Source: JALORV01 sp963702595
GTDB lineage: Bacteria; Pseudomonadota; Gammaproteobacteria; Burkholderiales; Burkholderiaceae_F
Direction: 5' to 3'
NCBI GenBank assembly: GCA_963702595.1
Contig: CAVPDC010000022.1
Coordinates: 372,001 to 436,000, forward strand
Length of the DNA: 64,000 nucleotides
Shown here: in pieces, positions 8,322 to 17,539 of the stretch
Layout of the letters: every line of letters starts with the position of its first letter
How positions within the stretch are numbered: the stretch's first letter is position 1
The notes under the pieces: generated by a model
What the model was told of the DNA's origin: nothing
The model's input: the letters and a program-made list of their open reading frames with translations, nothing else
Databases searched by the model: none
Made by a program: the position numbers and the translations under genes

Positions 8322-9575
8322 CTATTTCCCGCGCGCGGGTGATTCGTTGGTGGCGATGTTCTCCGGCGCGTTCGCGGGCAGGCTTTCCACGCGCCGGGCA
8401 TAGCGCGCGATACCGGGCATCGCGCTCAGCCCGTGCGCCACGATGCTCAACAAGACGGTCGCCATCACGGCGAGGCGGATCGTGTCCTCGCCGGCCAGGC
8501 TCGTCTGCTGTTCGAGATATACCAATCCAAGGACGATCGAAGCCAGTCCGCGCGGGCCAAACCACCCCATGAAGAGCACCGTGGCGCGGCTCATGCCGGT
8601 ACCGCGGAGCGCGAGCGCGACCGGCAGCATGCGCACGACGGTCAGGCTGAGGACCGCGTAGAGCATGACGGCCGGCGTGAAATCCTGCCAGGTGCGGGCC
8701 ACGTAGAGGCCGAAGAGGAAGAACACGAAGAAGTTGAAAAGTTGTCCCCAGTCTTCGGTGAACTCGACACTGTGGCGAATCACCTGCGGGAAGCCAATCT
8801 GGACTGCGAGGCCGGCGACAAAGGCCGCGATGAACATGCTGGCCCCGGACTCCTCTGAGGCGATCATGCACATCAGCGGCAGTGCCACAACGCCGAGCTG
8901 CGCCAGTGCCGAGGACATCCACCGCCGCCTCTCCGCTAGCCCGAGCAGCAGGCCTCCGCCCAGCCCGATCGCCACGCCGATCGCCGCGCCGTAGCCGATC
9001 TGCTCCAGGAGAAAGCGTGCCAGCACACCGCCTGCACCTGCGCCTTGGCCGAATGAAGCGGCACCGGCAATGAAAAGCATCAGGAAGGGCACGGACAGAC
9101 CATCATTGAGCCCCGCCTCCACGTTCAGCGCCTGGCGGATGCGGGCAGGCACGCGCGGGCTCGAGACGATGATCTGACCTAGACCGGCGTCGGTCGGCGC
9201 AAGGATCGCGGCGAGGATGCCCGCTTCCCACCAGGTCAGGCCGGCGAAGCACATCATCGCCGCCATGGCGCCGAGCGCGAGCGTCAGCAGCATCCCGGTG
9301 GTCAGCAGACGCACCGGCAGGTTGCGGTCACCACTGAGGGCTTGCCGACGTACGCGGGCGGCGTCGGTGAACAGCGTCATCACCAGGCCGATCTCGGCGA
9401 TCAGTAGAAAGACCTTGCGGTCGATGACCAGCTCTCCGGCGGCGGCAGGGATCAGGGCCAACAGTGCGCCGGCAGCCGCAAAGACGATCGGCGCGGTGAT
9501 CACCGTGCTCGCCAGGCGGCGCGAGAACAGGCTGTAGGCGAAAACCAGCAGAACAAAGGTCGTGACGATCAGCAT
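8322..9575 (-). CDS. CPA1-type Na+(K+)/H+ antiporter
   Basis: The protein has 417 residues and about 11-12 hydrophobic segments. It carries the motifs of the monovalent cation:proton antiporter CPA1/CPA2 superfamily: APTDAGLGQIIV in the fourth-fifth helix region and LNVEAGLNDGLSVPFL, whose Asn-Asp pair matches the electroneutral CPA1 ion site. A short hydrophilic C-terminal tail (about 30 residues) follows; no TrkA-N or cyclic-nucleotide domain is present, so the protein is a bare transporter. Role: exchange of Na+ or K+ for protons at the inner membrane, for pH and salt homeostasis. It starts at ATG 9575 and appears to be transcribed alone, about 110 nt downstream of the glutathione transferase gene. 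Confidence 0.9.
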   Translation of the reverse strand: MLIVTTFVLLVFAYSLFSRRLASTVITAPIVFAAAGALLALIPAAAGELVIDRKVFLLIAEIGLVMTLFTDAARVRRQALSGDRNLPVRLLTTGMLLTLALGAMAAMMCFAGLTWWEAGILAAILAPTDAGLGQIIVSSPRVPARIRQALNVEAGLNDGLSVPFLMLFIAGAASFGQGAGAGGVLARFLLEQIGYGAAIGVAIGLGGGLLLGLAERRRWMSSALAQLGVVALPLMCMIASEESGASMFIAAFVAGLAVQIGFPQVIRHSVEFTEDWGQLFNFFVFFLFGLYVARTWQDFTPAVMLYAVLSLTVVRMLPVALALRGTGMSRATVLFMGWFGPRGLASIVLGLVYLEQQTSLAGEDTIRLAVMATVLLSIVAHGLSAMPGIARYARRVESLPANAPENIATNESPARGK

Positions 9576-9684
9576 CGGTTCAGTCCGTCATTGCCGCGAG
9601 CCACGGCGTCGTCTCACGGCCAGGAATCGCGCGCACTTCTACTCGGACACGCCGCGACGGCAATGTCTGAATGCCTGATGGCGT

Positions 9685-10383
9685 TCAGGTCTGCGGAATG
9701 ACCGGCCCGCCCTTTTCGAGTGCGCGCTGGTAGGCCGGCCGCGCCGCGACGCGTGCCCGGAACGCCGCGAGGTTCGGCGAGCCGTCTGCATTCGCGCGAC
9801 TCGCGAGCAGCGCTTCCACTGCGTAGCTCATCTGGAAGTCCGCCATCGTCAGGGCGTCACCCGCGAACCACATGCTGCGGCCGAGATGGTCCTCGATGAA
9901 CTGCTGCGCAGTGACCAGGTTGGGATCGATGAGCTTCGCCTGCACGTTGCTGCAGATGCCGCGTGCAATGGGCCGCGCGAAGAACGGCATCCTCTGCCGG
10001 GGGATCGCCTGGAACACAAGCTTCATCAGCAGCCAGTTCATCAGCGAACCTTCCGCGTAGTGCATCCAGAACCGGCACTGCCGATGTTCCGGCGTTCCGG
10101 GCCGCGGCTGCAGATGGGACAGCTCACCACGCGCCTTCGGACCGAATTTCTCGACCAGGTATTCGATGATCGCGCCCGACTCGGCTATGACTTCGCCGTC
10201 CCCGGTGATCACCGGGGACTTCCCCAGCGGATGGATCTTCTTCAGTTCAGGTGGCGCAAGCCGCGTGGCCTTGTTGCGGCGATAGACCTTGAGCTCATAG
10301 GGCACGCGGAGTTCTTCGAGCAGCCAGAGAATGCGGTGCGACCGCGAAGCCTCGAGGTGGTGGACGGTGATCATGAGTGCCAT
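9685..10383 (-). CDS. Glutathione S-transferase family protein
   Basis: The protein has 232 residues. The N-terminal thioredoxin-like domain (about 1-85) has HHLEASRSHRILWLLEEL, with Ser/Arg positions typical of the beta/Ure2-like classes, the cis-Pro motif GKSPVI and the glutathione-binding ESGAIIEYL. The all-helical C-terminal domain (about 100-225) contains the N-capping motif ALTMADFQMSYAVEAL. Expected role: conjugation or reduction with glutathione in the cytoplasm, general detoxification; the substrate cannot be read from sequence. Two in-frame ATGs (10383 and 10374) are possible starts and neither has a strong ribosome-binding site; most relatives begin at the second (MITVHHLEAS). Confidence 0.9.
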   Translation of the reverse strand: MALMITVHHLEASRSHRILWLLEELRVPYELKVYRRNKATRLAPPELKKIHPLGKSPVITGDGEVIAESGAIIEYLVEKFGPKARGELSHLQPRPGTPEHRQCRFWMHYAEGSLMNWLLMKLVFQAIPRQRMPFFARPIARGICSNVQAKLIDPNLVTAQQFIEDHLGRSMWFAGDALTMADFQMSYAVEALLASRANADGSPNLAAFRARVAARPAYQRALEKGGPVIPQT

Positions 10384-10525
10384 CGTACGACGTCACGTCC
10401 GAACCGCGGCGAAGACCCACCGACGTTGGGCCCCGCCGGGGGGCTGGGAGCTTGCCATGTACAGAAGTGCCCGGCACCGAAATCGCCAGCACCGCCGCTC
10501 GCGGTGTGCCGTGCACAGAAATGCG

Positions 10526-10549
10526 AAAGCCCGGCCGAAGCCGGGCTTT
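10526..10549. terminator. Symmetric intrinsic terminator
   Basis: A perfect ten-base stem (aaagcccggc / gccgggcttt) closed by the tetraloop cgaa. The flanking A and T runs are short (three each), so it can act in both directions. It lies just past the end of the minus-strand 62-residue protein gene and upstream of the glutathione transferase gene. Confidence 0.75.
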
Positions 10550-10618
10550 GCTGGGTACGGCGCGGGGTGTGCGATGCGCGTGGCGGGACCGGTCGCCGTG
10601 CGTGTCAGCGCGCCGCGC

Positions 10619-10807
10619 TCAGCGGGTCGCCGACGCGCTCGAGGCGGCCGTGATGACCACGCGCTCCGCCGCCACCAGCTGGCCGTTGAACTCGTCGGTC
10701 GGCTGCATGCCGGCCACGGTGCTGCCCAGTACAACGATGCTGGCAATCACGGCGCCGACGAAGGCGCTGAGCTTGACGCGGGCGGGGGTCGAGTAGTTGG
10801 TGTTCAT
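10619..10807 (-). CDS. Small single-span membrane protein, unknown function
   Basis: The protein has 62 residues: a short basic N-terminus, one hydrophobic segment (LSAFVGAVIASIVVLGST) and a polar tail (MQPTDEFNGQLVAAERVV). It could be a signal-anchor protein or a small secreted peptide. The gene is supported by its position between clear flanking elements: the Shine-Dalgarno gaaggga lies about six bases upstream of the ATG, and the intrinsic terminator at 10526-10549 follows the stop. High third-position G+C matches the neighbours. No family is recognised. Confidence 0.65.
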   Translation of the reverse strand: MNTNYSTPARVKLSAFVGAVIASIVVLGSTVAGMQPTDEFNGQLVAAERVVITAASSASATR

Positions 10808-11339
10808 CGTTCGGTCCCTTCGTGCGGAGCAGTGTTCGGTGTCGATGAACGCACTCTAGGCAGGGCACGGCTCGTCGGCGAGCGACTTGCGACGGGGTGC
10901 AGAAATCGCGGCGCGAACTGCAGGGCCGGTTTCATCGCGCCCAGGCGCCGCTCCGCGCTTCATCCGCCGCAGGCGCAGTTCGTCGCACCGGGCGACGGTT
11001 CGCGCCGCGCTTCGCGGCCAACTGCAGGGGAGAGTCAGAACAGGACAGAAGGCGATGCGAAGCGGTGGGCCGCAGTCGAGCGCTCAGGCGGGGATGGCAA
11101 CCGGGGCTGTCGGCGGAGCCAAGTAAGTGACGGCGCCGAACCCCGCGCGGAAGGCCGGGCCAAGGCGACGGCACTGAGTTACCGGGACGTCACGAGCGTT
11201 GTGGAGATTGCCACGACGTTTTATGCCGCAGTGGTCCGTCGCTTGCGGACACGACTTCTGACGCAAGCACGACCCCAATAAATGGGATGCATCCGAAGCG
11301 GACGAATACTCCGCTCTACACGTTGCGGGATCCGACGCG
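10808..11339. other. Intergenic region without recognised gene
   Basis: About 530 bases between two minus-strand genes. Short open frames occur on both strands but have Arg/Ala-rich shadow composition and no ribosome-binding sites. No tRNA, terminator with a T-run or repeat was identified. The promoter of the 62-residue protein gene must lie at its left end. Confidence 0.4.
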
Positions 11340-12719
11340 TCAGATGATTTCGAAGTAGCGCTGCCGCTCCCAGTCAGTGACGCAGTCCTGCCACTGACGC
11401 CACTCCCACTCGCGAGTGGCTGCGAAGTGATCGACGAAGAGATCACCGAACCAGTCTCGCGCCAGGTCGGAGCGGCGGAAGATCTCGGTCGTTTCCTTGA
11501 GTGAACGAGGCGCGCGCGCGATGTTCTCGGAACCCTGGTTGGTGCCAGTGATCGGTGCCGCGGTGAGCTTCAGGTTCTTCTCGATCCCGTGCAGCCCGGC
11601 CGCGAGCAGCGCCGCTACCGCCAGGTACGGATTGATGTCCGCCCCCGGGCAGCGCGTTTCGAGCCGCGTGCTTTTCGGCGAGCCGGGGATGACGCGGAAG
11701 CTGGCGGTGCGGTTGTCGATCGCCCAGGTCGGCTTGACCGGCGCCCAGAATCCGTCGACCAGTCGCTTGTAGCTGTTGATGGTCGGCCAGAACATAGGCG
11801 CGAATTGCATCAGCGCGGCGATCTGTCCGGCCAGGAAGCTCTCGAAGACCTTGCTCATGCCGGCGCGGCCCTTGGGGTCGTAGAACAGGTTCTTCTTGCC
11901 GTCCGACAGCGACTGATGCACGTGGCCGCTGCAGCCGGGGTACTGCGCGCTCCACTTGGCCATGAAGCTCGGCATGATTCCAAACTGCGCGCCGATCTCC
12001 TTGGCGCCGGTCTTGAACAGCACGCCACGATCGGCGCACTCCAGCGCGTCCGAGAACTGGATCGCGGCCTCGTATACGCCCGGGCCGGTTTCGGTATGCA
12101 GGCCCTCGATGGGCACGCCGAACTGCAGCATCTGGTCCATCAGCGCGTTAAAGTACCCGCGGTTGGCGTTGGCGCGCAGCAGCGAATAGCCGAACATGCC
12201 CGGCGTCAGCGGAGTCGGGTCCACGCCCTTCTTCTGCGCCCACGAGTAGGGTGTCTCGGCGAAGTTGAACCATTCGAACTCCAGGCCGCACATGGCCTGG
12301 AACCCGAGCTTCTCGGCGCGCTTGAGAACACGCCGCAGCGTCTGGCGCGGGCAGATCGGATACGGGTCGCCCTTGGCGGTGATGAACTCGCCGAGAAAAA
12401 ACGGCACGTTGTCATCCCACGGCACGCGCCGTCCGGTCGCGAGGTCGAGCCGTGCCAGTGCGTCGGGGAAGCCATGCTGCCAGCCGGTGACCGCGGTGTT
12501 GTCGTAGACCGAGTCCATCATGTCCCAGCCGAATACGACGTCGCAGAAGCCGAAGCCGCCCTCGACCGCGGAGCCGAACTTGTCCCTCTGCAGGTACTTG
12601 CCGCGCAGCACACCGTCGATGTCGGTCACGGCGACCTTGATCTTGTCCGCCTGCGGGGCCTGCAGCCGTTCGAGAGCGGCGCGGGCAGGGTTGGGACCGG
12701 TTCGCTTTCCTGTTGCCAT
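11340..12719 (-). CDS. Glutamine synthetase family protein (gamma-glutamyl-amine ligase type)
   Basis: Start at ATG 12719 is set by ggaggg seven bases upstream and gives 459 residues. The N-terminal beta-Grasp part (to about 110) includes VAVTDIDGVLRGKYL. The catalytic part shows LEFEWFNF (metal-binding Glu), TGPGVYEAAI, the ATP/ammonia motif GCSGHVHQSLSDGKKN, INSYKRLVDGFWAP, and DNRTASFRVI with ETRCPGADINPYLAVA near the end. The sequence departs from GlnA proper in these motifs and resembles the COG0174 family of PuuA/GlnT-like enzymes, which ligate glutamate to amines such as putrescine or ethanolamine. ATP-dependent gamma-glutamylation is inferred; the amine is unknown because no polyamine-catabolism genes flank it. 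Stand-alone gene. Confidence 0.85.
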   Translation of the reverse strand: MATGKRTGPNPARAALERLQAPQADKIKVAVTDIDGVLRGKYLQRDKFGSAVEGGFGFCDVVFGWDMMDSVYDNTAVTGWQHGFPDALARLDLATGRRVPWDDNVPFFLGEFITAKGDPYPICPRQTLRRVLKRAEKLGFQAMCGLEFEWFNFAETPYSWAQKKGVDPTPLTPGMFGYSLLRANANRGYFNALMDQMLQFGVPIEGLHTETGPGVYEAAIQFSDALECADRGVLFKTGAKEIGAQFGIMPSFMAKWSAQYPGCSGHVHQSLSDGKKNLFYDPKGRAGMSKVFESFLAGQIAALMQFAPMFWPTINSYKRLVDGFWAPVKPTWAIDNRTASFRVIPGSPKSTRLETRCPGADINPYLAVAALLAAGLHGIEKNLKLTAAPITGTNQGSENIARAPRSLKETTEIFRRSDLARDWFGDLFVDHFAATREWEWRQWQDCVTDWERQRYFEII

Positions 12720-12871
12720 GTTTTTCCCTCCGGAGCGGCGGGCAGTGTGCAACAGGCCTCCGCAAAGTCCAAGCGGGGGCTTGATCCGGCGGAATTCAGC
12801 CCCTATCTCGCGACCTGGCGATCGCAACCCCTCCCTTAGAATCCCGGCGAATAGGTAACCAGTAGCAACCG

Positions 12872-13243
12872 ATGCCGATCTACGCCTACCGATGCCAGGA
12901 CTGCAGCCAAGAAGTCGAGGTGCTGCAGAAGATCTCCGACGCGCCGCTGACCGAGTGCCCGGCCTGCCAGCGGCCCAGCCTCGTGAAGCAGGTGACTGCT
13001 GCGGGCTTCCAACTGAAGGGCAGCGGCTGGTATGCGACCGACTTCAAGGGCAACGGAACCAAGCCCAAGGATGCGAAGGGCGAGGGCAAGTCGACCGACG
13101 CGGAAGTGAAGGCGGACGCCGCCAAGCCCGCGGAGGGCGCCCCCAGCGCGGCGAAGACGGCCGATGCTGCGCCGACGGCGCCAACTCCATCCCCATCCCC
13201 TTCGCCGGCGCCCGCCAGCGGCCCGAGCCCGGCCTCGTCCTGA
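12872..13243 (+). CDS. FmdB-family zinc ribbon protein
   Basis: The protein has 123 residues. The first 45 residues form the FmdB zinc ribbon, with four Cys in two CxxC knuckles (CQDC at 9-12 and CPAC at 30-33) and the family start MPIYAYRC. After residue 55 it is Lys/Asp/Ala-rich and ends in a Pro/Ser/Ala tail, a disordered extension common in betaproteobacterial copies. The biochemical role is not established; the family is named after a putative regulator of formamidase. It sits directly upstream of a DUF502 gene and aspS, an order conserved in Betaproteobacteria. Confidence 0.9.
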   Translation: MPIYAYRCQDCSQEVEVLQKISDAPLTECPACQRPSLVKQVTAAGFQLKGSGWYATDFKGNGTKPKDAKGEGKSTDAEVKADAAKPAEGAPSAAKTADAAPTAPTPSPSPSPAPASGPSPASS

Positions 13244-13379
13244 CGTATCGCTCCGCGCTTCAGCCAGGCGGTTTTGTGCGATCGGCTATCCTCGGAGCCT
13301 TCGGGAGCCGCGGCCGAACCGCGGCTCTTTCATTTCGAGCCGGCCCATGGCGTCGGTCCGAGCAATAACGAGTCGAGAC

Positions 13380-14027
13380 ATGTTCCGGAAGTACCTGGTC
13401 ACCGGTCTGCTGATCTGGGTTCCCCTCGGAATCACCCTACTGATCATCGAGACGATCATCGGCTGGATGGATCAGTCGCTGCTGTTGCTGCCACCGGCGT
13501 GGCGGCCGGAAGCGCTGTTCGGCTTCCGCATTCCTGGCCTTGGTGCGTTGCTGGCCGTCGCAGTCGTGCTCTTCACCGGCGTACTTGCGCGCAACATCGT
13601 GGGGCGCCGGCTGCTGCTTTGGTGGGAAGGGCTGCTGGGCCGGATCCCGATCGTGCGGTCGATCTATTCGAGCGTGAAGCAGGTGTCCGACACGATGCTT
13701 TCGCCGAAGGGCAACGCCTTCCGCAAGGTCGTGCTGGTCGAGTTCCCGCAGCCGGAGCAGTGGACGCTGGCGTTCATCGTCGGCGAGCCCGCGGGCGTGG
13801 TCGCGGATGAACTTGGCGAAGGCTGGGTCACCGTCTACGTGCCGACTGCCCCCAACCCGACGTCGGGCTACGTGCTAATGATGCCGCCGTCACGGGTGCG
13901 GGACGTGGACGTCAATATCGACGATGCCCTGAAGTACCACGTCTCGCTTGGCGTGGTGGAGCCTGGCGGCCGGTCGACCCGACCGGCCGCGCTGACCAGC
14001 GCTCCGCCGGCTCCGGCGTCGCAATAG
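13380..14027 (+). CDS. DUF502 family membrane protein
   Basis: Taken from ATG 13380 the protein has 215 residues and the family-typical start MFRKYLVTGLLIWVPLGITL. Two transmembrane segments (about 6-28 and 53-75) are followed by a soluble domain with GRIPIVRSIYSSVKQVSDTM, GEGWVTVYVPTAPNPTSGYV and a final beta-rich part; the last 20 residues are Ala/Pro-rich. DUF502 proteins are widespread inner-membrane proteins of unknown function. A longer reading from ATG 13347 adds 11 residues and is less like relatives. Next to fmdB and aspS as in related genomes. Confidence 0.9.
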   Translation: MFRKYLVTGLLIWVPLGITLLIIETIIGWMDQSLLLLPPAWRPEALFGFRIPGLGALLAVAVVLFTGVLARNIVGRRLLLWWEGLLGRIPIVRSIYSSVKQVSDTMLSPKGNAFRKVVLVEFPQPEQWTLAFIVGEPAGVVADELGEGWVTVYVPTAPNPTSGYVLMMPPSRVRDVDVNIDDALKYHVSLGVVEPGGRSTRPAALTSAPPAPASQ

Positions 14028-14364
14028 GGCGGTTTGCGCGCGACGTTGAACGGCGCGCGGTCCCCTGTTATGGTTCTGGCCATGATGACGAGCAGCCACC
14101 CGATGCTGTGTGCCGGCGCTGCCAGGCGCGCTGGGGGTTTTGCTCGTTCCATTTTCCCGTGCGCATCGTCGAATCGTCGAAACCGGTAGGGTCGGGCAGG
14201 TAGCGCTGTCCGGCCCCTACGTGCCGGGTTCTCGAGCGACTTCCGGCCATCCCGGCCTCCAAGCTAAATACGAGTCCCTCAGGGATAATCATAGGTTTTG
14301 CGCGGTTGCGCCGGCGCGTCGAGTCGTCGCGGCGCCGGCCGCGAGCTACGAAGCGGAGTTTTCC
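14028..14364. other. Leader region of aspS with a stem-loop
   Basis: This 337-base gap contains no firm gene; a 39-codon plus-strand frame starting near 14070 lacks a ribosome-binding site. A GC-rich inverted repeat (gtaggg at 14186-14191 pairing with ccctac at 14215-14220, with a further cgg/ccg pairing inside) could fold in the leader RNA. An AT-rich patch near 14264-14295 (gctaaatacgag, gggataatcatagg) is the most likely promoter area. Confidence 0.4.
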
Positions 14365-16218
14365 ATGCGTACCGAATATGCCGGCAGGGTGGACGAGAAG
14401 TTCATTGGCCAGACCGTCACTCTCTTTGGGTGGGTGCATCGCCGACGCGACCACGGCGGCGTGATCTTCATCGACCTGCGCGACCGCGAAGGCCTGTTGC
14501 AGGTCGTCTGCGACCCCGACCGGGCCGAGGTGTTTGCCAACGCCGAAAAGGTGCGCAACGAGTTCTGCCTGAAGATCATCGGCCAGGTGCGCCGGCGGCC
14601 AGAGGGCACGCTCAACGAGAACATCGTGTCGGGTGCCGTCGAGGTGCTCGCGACCGAACTCGTGATCCTCAACCCTTCGGTGCCGGTGCCGTTCCAGCTC
14701 GACGACGACAACCTGTCCGAGACGACGCGGCTGACGCATCGCGTGCTCGACCTGCGCCGCGTGCCGATGCAAAGAAACCTGATGCTGCGCTACAAGGTCG
14801 CGATGGCGGTGCGCAAGTATCTCGACGCGCATGGTTTCGTCGACATCGAGACGCCGATGCTGACCAAGAGCACGCCGGAAGGCGCGCGCGACTACCTAGT
14901 GCCGTCGCGCGTGCACGCCGGCGAATTCTTCGCGCTGCCGCAGTCGCCGCAGCTCTTCAAGCAGCTGCTGATGGTCGCGGGCTTCGACCGCTACTACCAG
15001 ATCGTCAAGTGCTTCCGCGACGAGGACCTGCGGGCCGACCGCCAGCCCGAGTTCACGCAGATCGACGTCGAGACCTCGTTCCTCGACGAAACCGAGATCC
15101 GCGCTCTGATGGAAGAGATGATCCGGACGGTGTTCGCCGAGGTGATGGGCGTGACGCTGCCCAAGCCGTTCCCGGTGATGACCTACGCCGACGCGATGTC
15201 GCGCTATGGGTCGGACAAGCCCGACCTGCGCGTGAACATGGAGTTGGCCGACGTCACCGAGCTGATGCGCGACGTCGAGTTCAAGGTTTTCAAGGGTGCG
15301 ACCGAGATGAAGGACGGCAAGGTCGTCGCGCTGCGCGTGCCGGGCGGTGGCGAAATGCCGCGTTCGGAGATCGATGGATACACCGAGTTCGTCAAGATCT
15401 ACGGCGCCAAGGGGCTCGCCTACATCAAGGTCAACGAAAAGGCGAAGGGCCGCGATGGCCTGCAGAGCCCGATCGTCAAGAACCTGAACGATGCCGTGCT
15501 GGCGGCGGTGCTCGAGCGCACCGGTGCGGCCGACGGCGACGTGATCTTCTTCGGCGCCGACCGCGCCAAGGTCGTGTACGACTCGCTCGGTGCCCTGCGC
15601 ACGAAGATCGGCCACAGCGAATTCGGCCGCGCGCACGGGCTTTCGGCCGAAGGCTGGAAGCCGCTGTGGGTGATCGATTTTCCGATGTTCGAGTTCGATG
15701 AAGAAGAGCAGCGCTACGTCGCGGCCCACCATCCGTTCACCAGCCCGAAGCAGGGTCACGAGGACTTCCTGCAGACCGATCCGTCCAAGGCGCTGGCGAA
15801 GGCCTATGACATGGCCTTAAATGGCTGGGAGATCGGCGGCGGCTCGGTGCGGATTCACCGCGAGGAAGTGCAGAGCAAGGTCTTCCGCGCACTGAAAATA
15901 GGCGCCGAGGAAGCGCGTGAGAAATTCGGCTTCCTGCTCGATGCCCTGCAATACGGCGCACCGCCCCACGGGGGCATTGCATTCGGGCTCGACCGCATCG
16001 TCACGATGATGGCCGGCGCCGAGTCGATCCGTGACGTCATCGCTTTCCCGAAAACGCAGCGCGCGCAGTGTCTGCTGACGAAGGCGCCATCGCCGGTCGG
16101 CGAGAAGCAGCTGCGCGAGTTGCACATTCGGCTGCGCGGTGAGGCCCGGCCGGAGGCGACGGGCTCGGCGACGGCGGCACCGCAACCGCGTCACGGTGGC
16201 GAGTTGAACCAGAAGTAG
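14365..16218 (+). CDS. aspS: Aspartyl-tRNA synthetase, probably non-discriminating (Asp/Asn)
   Basis: The protein has 617 residues, the usual length for bacterial-type AspRS. Parts in order: N-terminal OB-fold anticodon-binding domain (to about 105), class II catalytic core with motif 2 FRDEDLRADRQPEFTQIDVE, bacterial GAD insertion (about 290-420), and motif 3 GGIAFGLDRIVTMM. It charges tRNA-Asp with aspartate. The anticodon domain has His30 in RRRDHGG and Gly81 in RRPEG; in Pseudomonas aeruginosa the matching His and Gly allow charging of tRNA-Asn as well. By this analogy the enzyme is probably non-discriminating and would need GatCAB to make Asn-tRNA-Asn; GatCAB is not in the window. Start at ATG 14365 matches relatives (MRTEYAGRV). 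Confidence 0.97.
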   Translation: MRTEYAGRVDEKFIGQTVTLFGWVHRRRDHGGVIFIDLRDREGLLQVVCDPDRAEVFANAEKVRNEFCLKIIGQVRRRPEGTLNENIVSGAVEVLATELVILNPSVPVPFQLDDDNLSETTRLTHRVLDLRRVPMQRNLMLRYKVAMAVRKYLDAHGFVDIETPMLTKSTPEGARDYLVPSRVHAGEFFALPQSPQLFKQLLMVAGFDRYYQIVKCFRDEDLRADRQPEFTQIDVETSFLDETEIRALMEEMIRTVFAEVMGVTLPKPFPVMTYADAMSRYGSDKPDLRVNMELADVTELMRDVEFKVFKGATEMKDGKVVALRVPGGGEMPRSEIDGYTEFVKIYGAKGLAYIKVNEKAKGRDGLQSPIVKNLNDAVLAAVLERTGAADGDVIFFGADRAKVVYDSLGALRTKIGHSEFGRAHGLSAEGWKPLWVIDFPMFEFDEEEQRYVAAHHPFTSPKQGHEDFLQTDPSKALAKAYDMALNGWEIGGGSVRIHREEVQSKVFRALKIGAEEAREKFGFLLDALQYGAPPHGGIAFGLDRIVTMMAGAESIRDVIAFPKTQRAQCLLTKAPSPVGEKQLRELHIRLRGEARPEATGSATAAPQPRHGGELNQK

Positions 16219-16362
16219 CGGGCCGTGCCGCGTACGCCTGGCGTGAGCCTCGCCTTCAAGTACTGCCCGCGCGCCGCGTGGCCCGGTGTGAGCTGCGCAC
16301 CTATGGCCGGTCGGCGAGCGGCGCTTGTCGGGCCGGCTGGGTAGGTGTCGGCGTTGACGGCC

Positions 16363-16815
16363 ATGTTCAAGGTCCCGGAGTCGGTGCTGGTGGTGATCCA
16401 TACCCCGGACCTGGAAGTGCTGCTGCTCGAGCGCGCCGATCATCGCGGGTTCTGGCAGTCGGTCACCGGCAGTCGCGCATCGATGGACGAACCGCTGGCG
16501 CTCACCTGTGCGCGCGAAATTGCCGAAGAAACCGGACTCGAGAAGTCGCCAAACGAGTTTGACGACTGGAACCAATTGAATCGCTACTCTATCTATCCTC
16601 ACTGGCGACATCGCTACGCGCCGGGTGTCACCGAGAACACGGAGCATGTGTTCGCATTGCAGGTCAGGATGAAGTTCGAACCACGGCTCGCAGCCGGTGA
16701 GCACACAGCATTCCGCTGGTTGCCATGGCGCGAAGCGGCCGACGCGTGCTTTTCTTGGACCAACGTGCAGGCGGTTCGGGCGCTCCCGCAACGACTCGCT
16801 GCGCGGCGCCGATGA
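16363..16815 (+). CDS. nudB: Dihydroneopterin triphosphate diphosphatase (Nudix)
   Basis: The protein has 150 residues from ATG 16363 (a GTG at 16345 is also in frame). It contains WQSVTGS, the Nudix box ending in AREIAEETGL, RHRYAPGVTENTEH and FSWTNVQAV, all matching E. coli NudB. The Nudix box has one extra residue between the first Gly and the Glu compared with the consensus. NudB removes pyrophosphate from 7,8-dihydroneopterin triphosphate in folate synthesis. Position behind aspS is conserved in many proteobacteria. The next gene starts 16 nt after the stop, so they are likely co-transcribed. Confidence 0.92.
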   Translation: MFKVPESVLVVIHTPDLEVLLLERADHRGFWQSVTGSRASMDEPLALTCAREIAEETGLEKSPNEFDDWNQLNRYSIYPHWRHRYAPGVTENTEHVFALQVRMKFEPRLAAGEHTAFRWLPWREAADACFSWTNVQAVRALPQRLAARRR

Positions 16816-16831
16816 CGAGAGTGTGCAGAAC

Positions 16832-17392
16832 ATGAGCCGCGCGGCGCCGGAGACCGGGCACGGGGTGAGGGTGGACGTGCGGCGCAAGGGCCGAACCTTC
16901 GAGGCCGACGCCGAGTGTCGGATCGACGCCGGTGCGACCATCGTGTGGGAAACGATCACCGACTACGCGGCGCTGCCCACTTACATGCCGGGTATTCGCG
17001 CCTGCCGCGTCGTCGAAAGGACTCGCGAGGGGCGCGATGGCGAGCGCCTGCGGGTCGAGCAGGAGGGGGAGTTCCGCTTCCTGCTGTTTGCGCAGGATCT
17101 CAAGGTGCAGCTCGACATCGAGCATCGCGGACAGCGGGTGGCGCACGCTCGTGCGCTCAGCTTCGACCTGGGCGTACTCAAAGGTCGCGCAATCGAAACA
17201 TTCGAGGGCCGCTATGAACTCGAGCGAGCTGTAGCGCGTGGCCCTGTGGTTCTGCGTTACACCGCCTTGATCGTTTCACGTCTGCCGCCGCCACCCGCGA
17301 TCGGGTCGGCGGCCGTGCGGCAGAACCTCGAGAAGCAATTGCGCGCCGTCGTCCAGGAAAGCGAGCGGCGCGCGGCCGCACGCCAGCGATAG
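16832..17392 (+). CDS. SRPBCC/START-like fold protein
   Basis: The protein has 186 residues. A helix-grip fold is indicated by the pattern FEADAECRIDAGATIVWETITDY, then YMPGIRACRVVER, a set of paired beta strands with FEGRYEL, and a long C-terminal helix (AAVRQNLEKQLRAVVQESE). Such proteins bind hydrophobic ligands or partner proteins (polyketide cyclase, RatA and CoQ-binding COQ10 relatives). The ligand is unknown. No signal peptide, so a cytoplasmic protein. It lies 16 nt after nudB, in the aspS-clsB block. Confidence 0.8.
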   Translation: MSRAAPETGHGVRVDVRRKGRTFEADAECRIDAGATIVWETITDYAALPTYMPGIRACRVVERTREGRDGERLRVEQEGEFRFLLFAQDLKVQLDIEHRGQRVAHARALSFDLGVLKGRAIETFEGRYELERAVARGPVVLRYTALIVSRLPPPPAIGSAAVRQNLEKQLRAVVQESERRAAARQR

Positions 17393-17539
17393 CAATCGAC
17401 GCTGATCCGTGACCTCGGCTTCATGACAGGCCCATCGTTGCGCATAATGCGGTTCATGAGCCTGCATCGCTCGAAGAGCTTGCGTCTGAATGTCACACCC
17501 TTCCGGAAAATCGCAGGGTCGGCCTTGGACCATTCCAAG

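Noticed and set aside
11589..12839. 416-codon plus-strand frame opposite the glutamine synthetase gene
   Set aside because: Antisense shadow; the minus strand encodes a complete enzyme.
14070..14190. 39-codon frame between the DUF502 gene and aspS
   Set aside because: No ribosome-binding site, no recognisable family and Arg/Ser-rich end.
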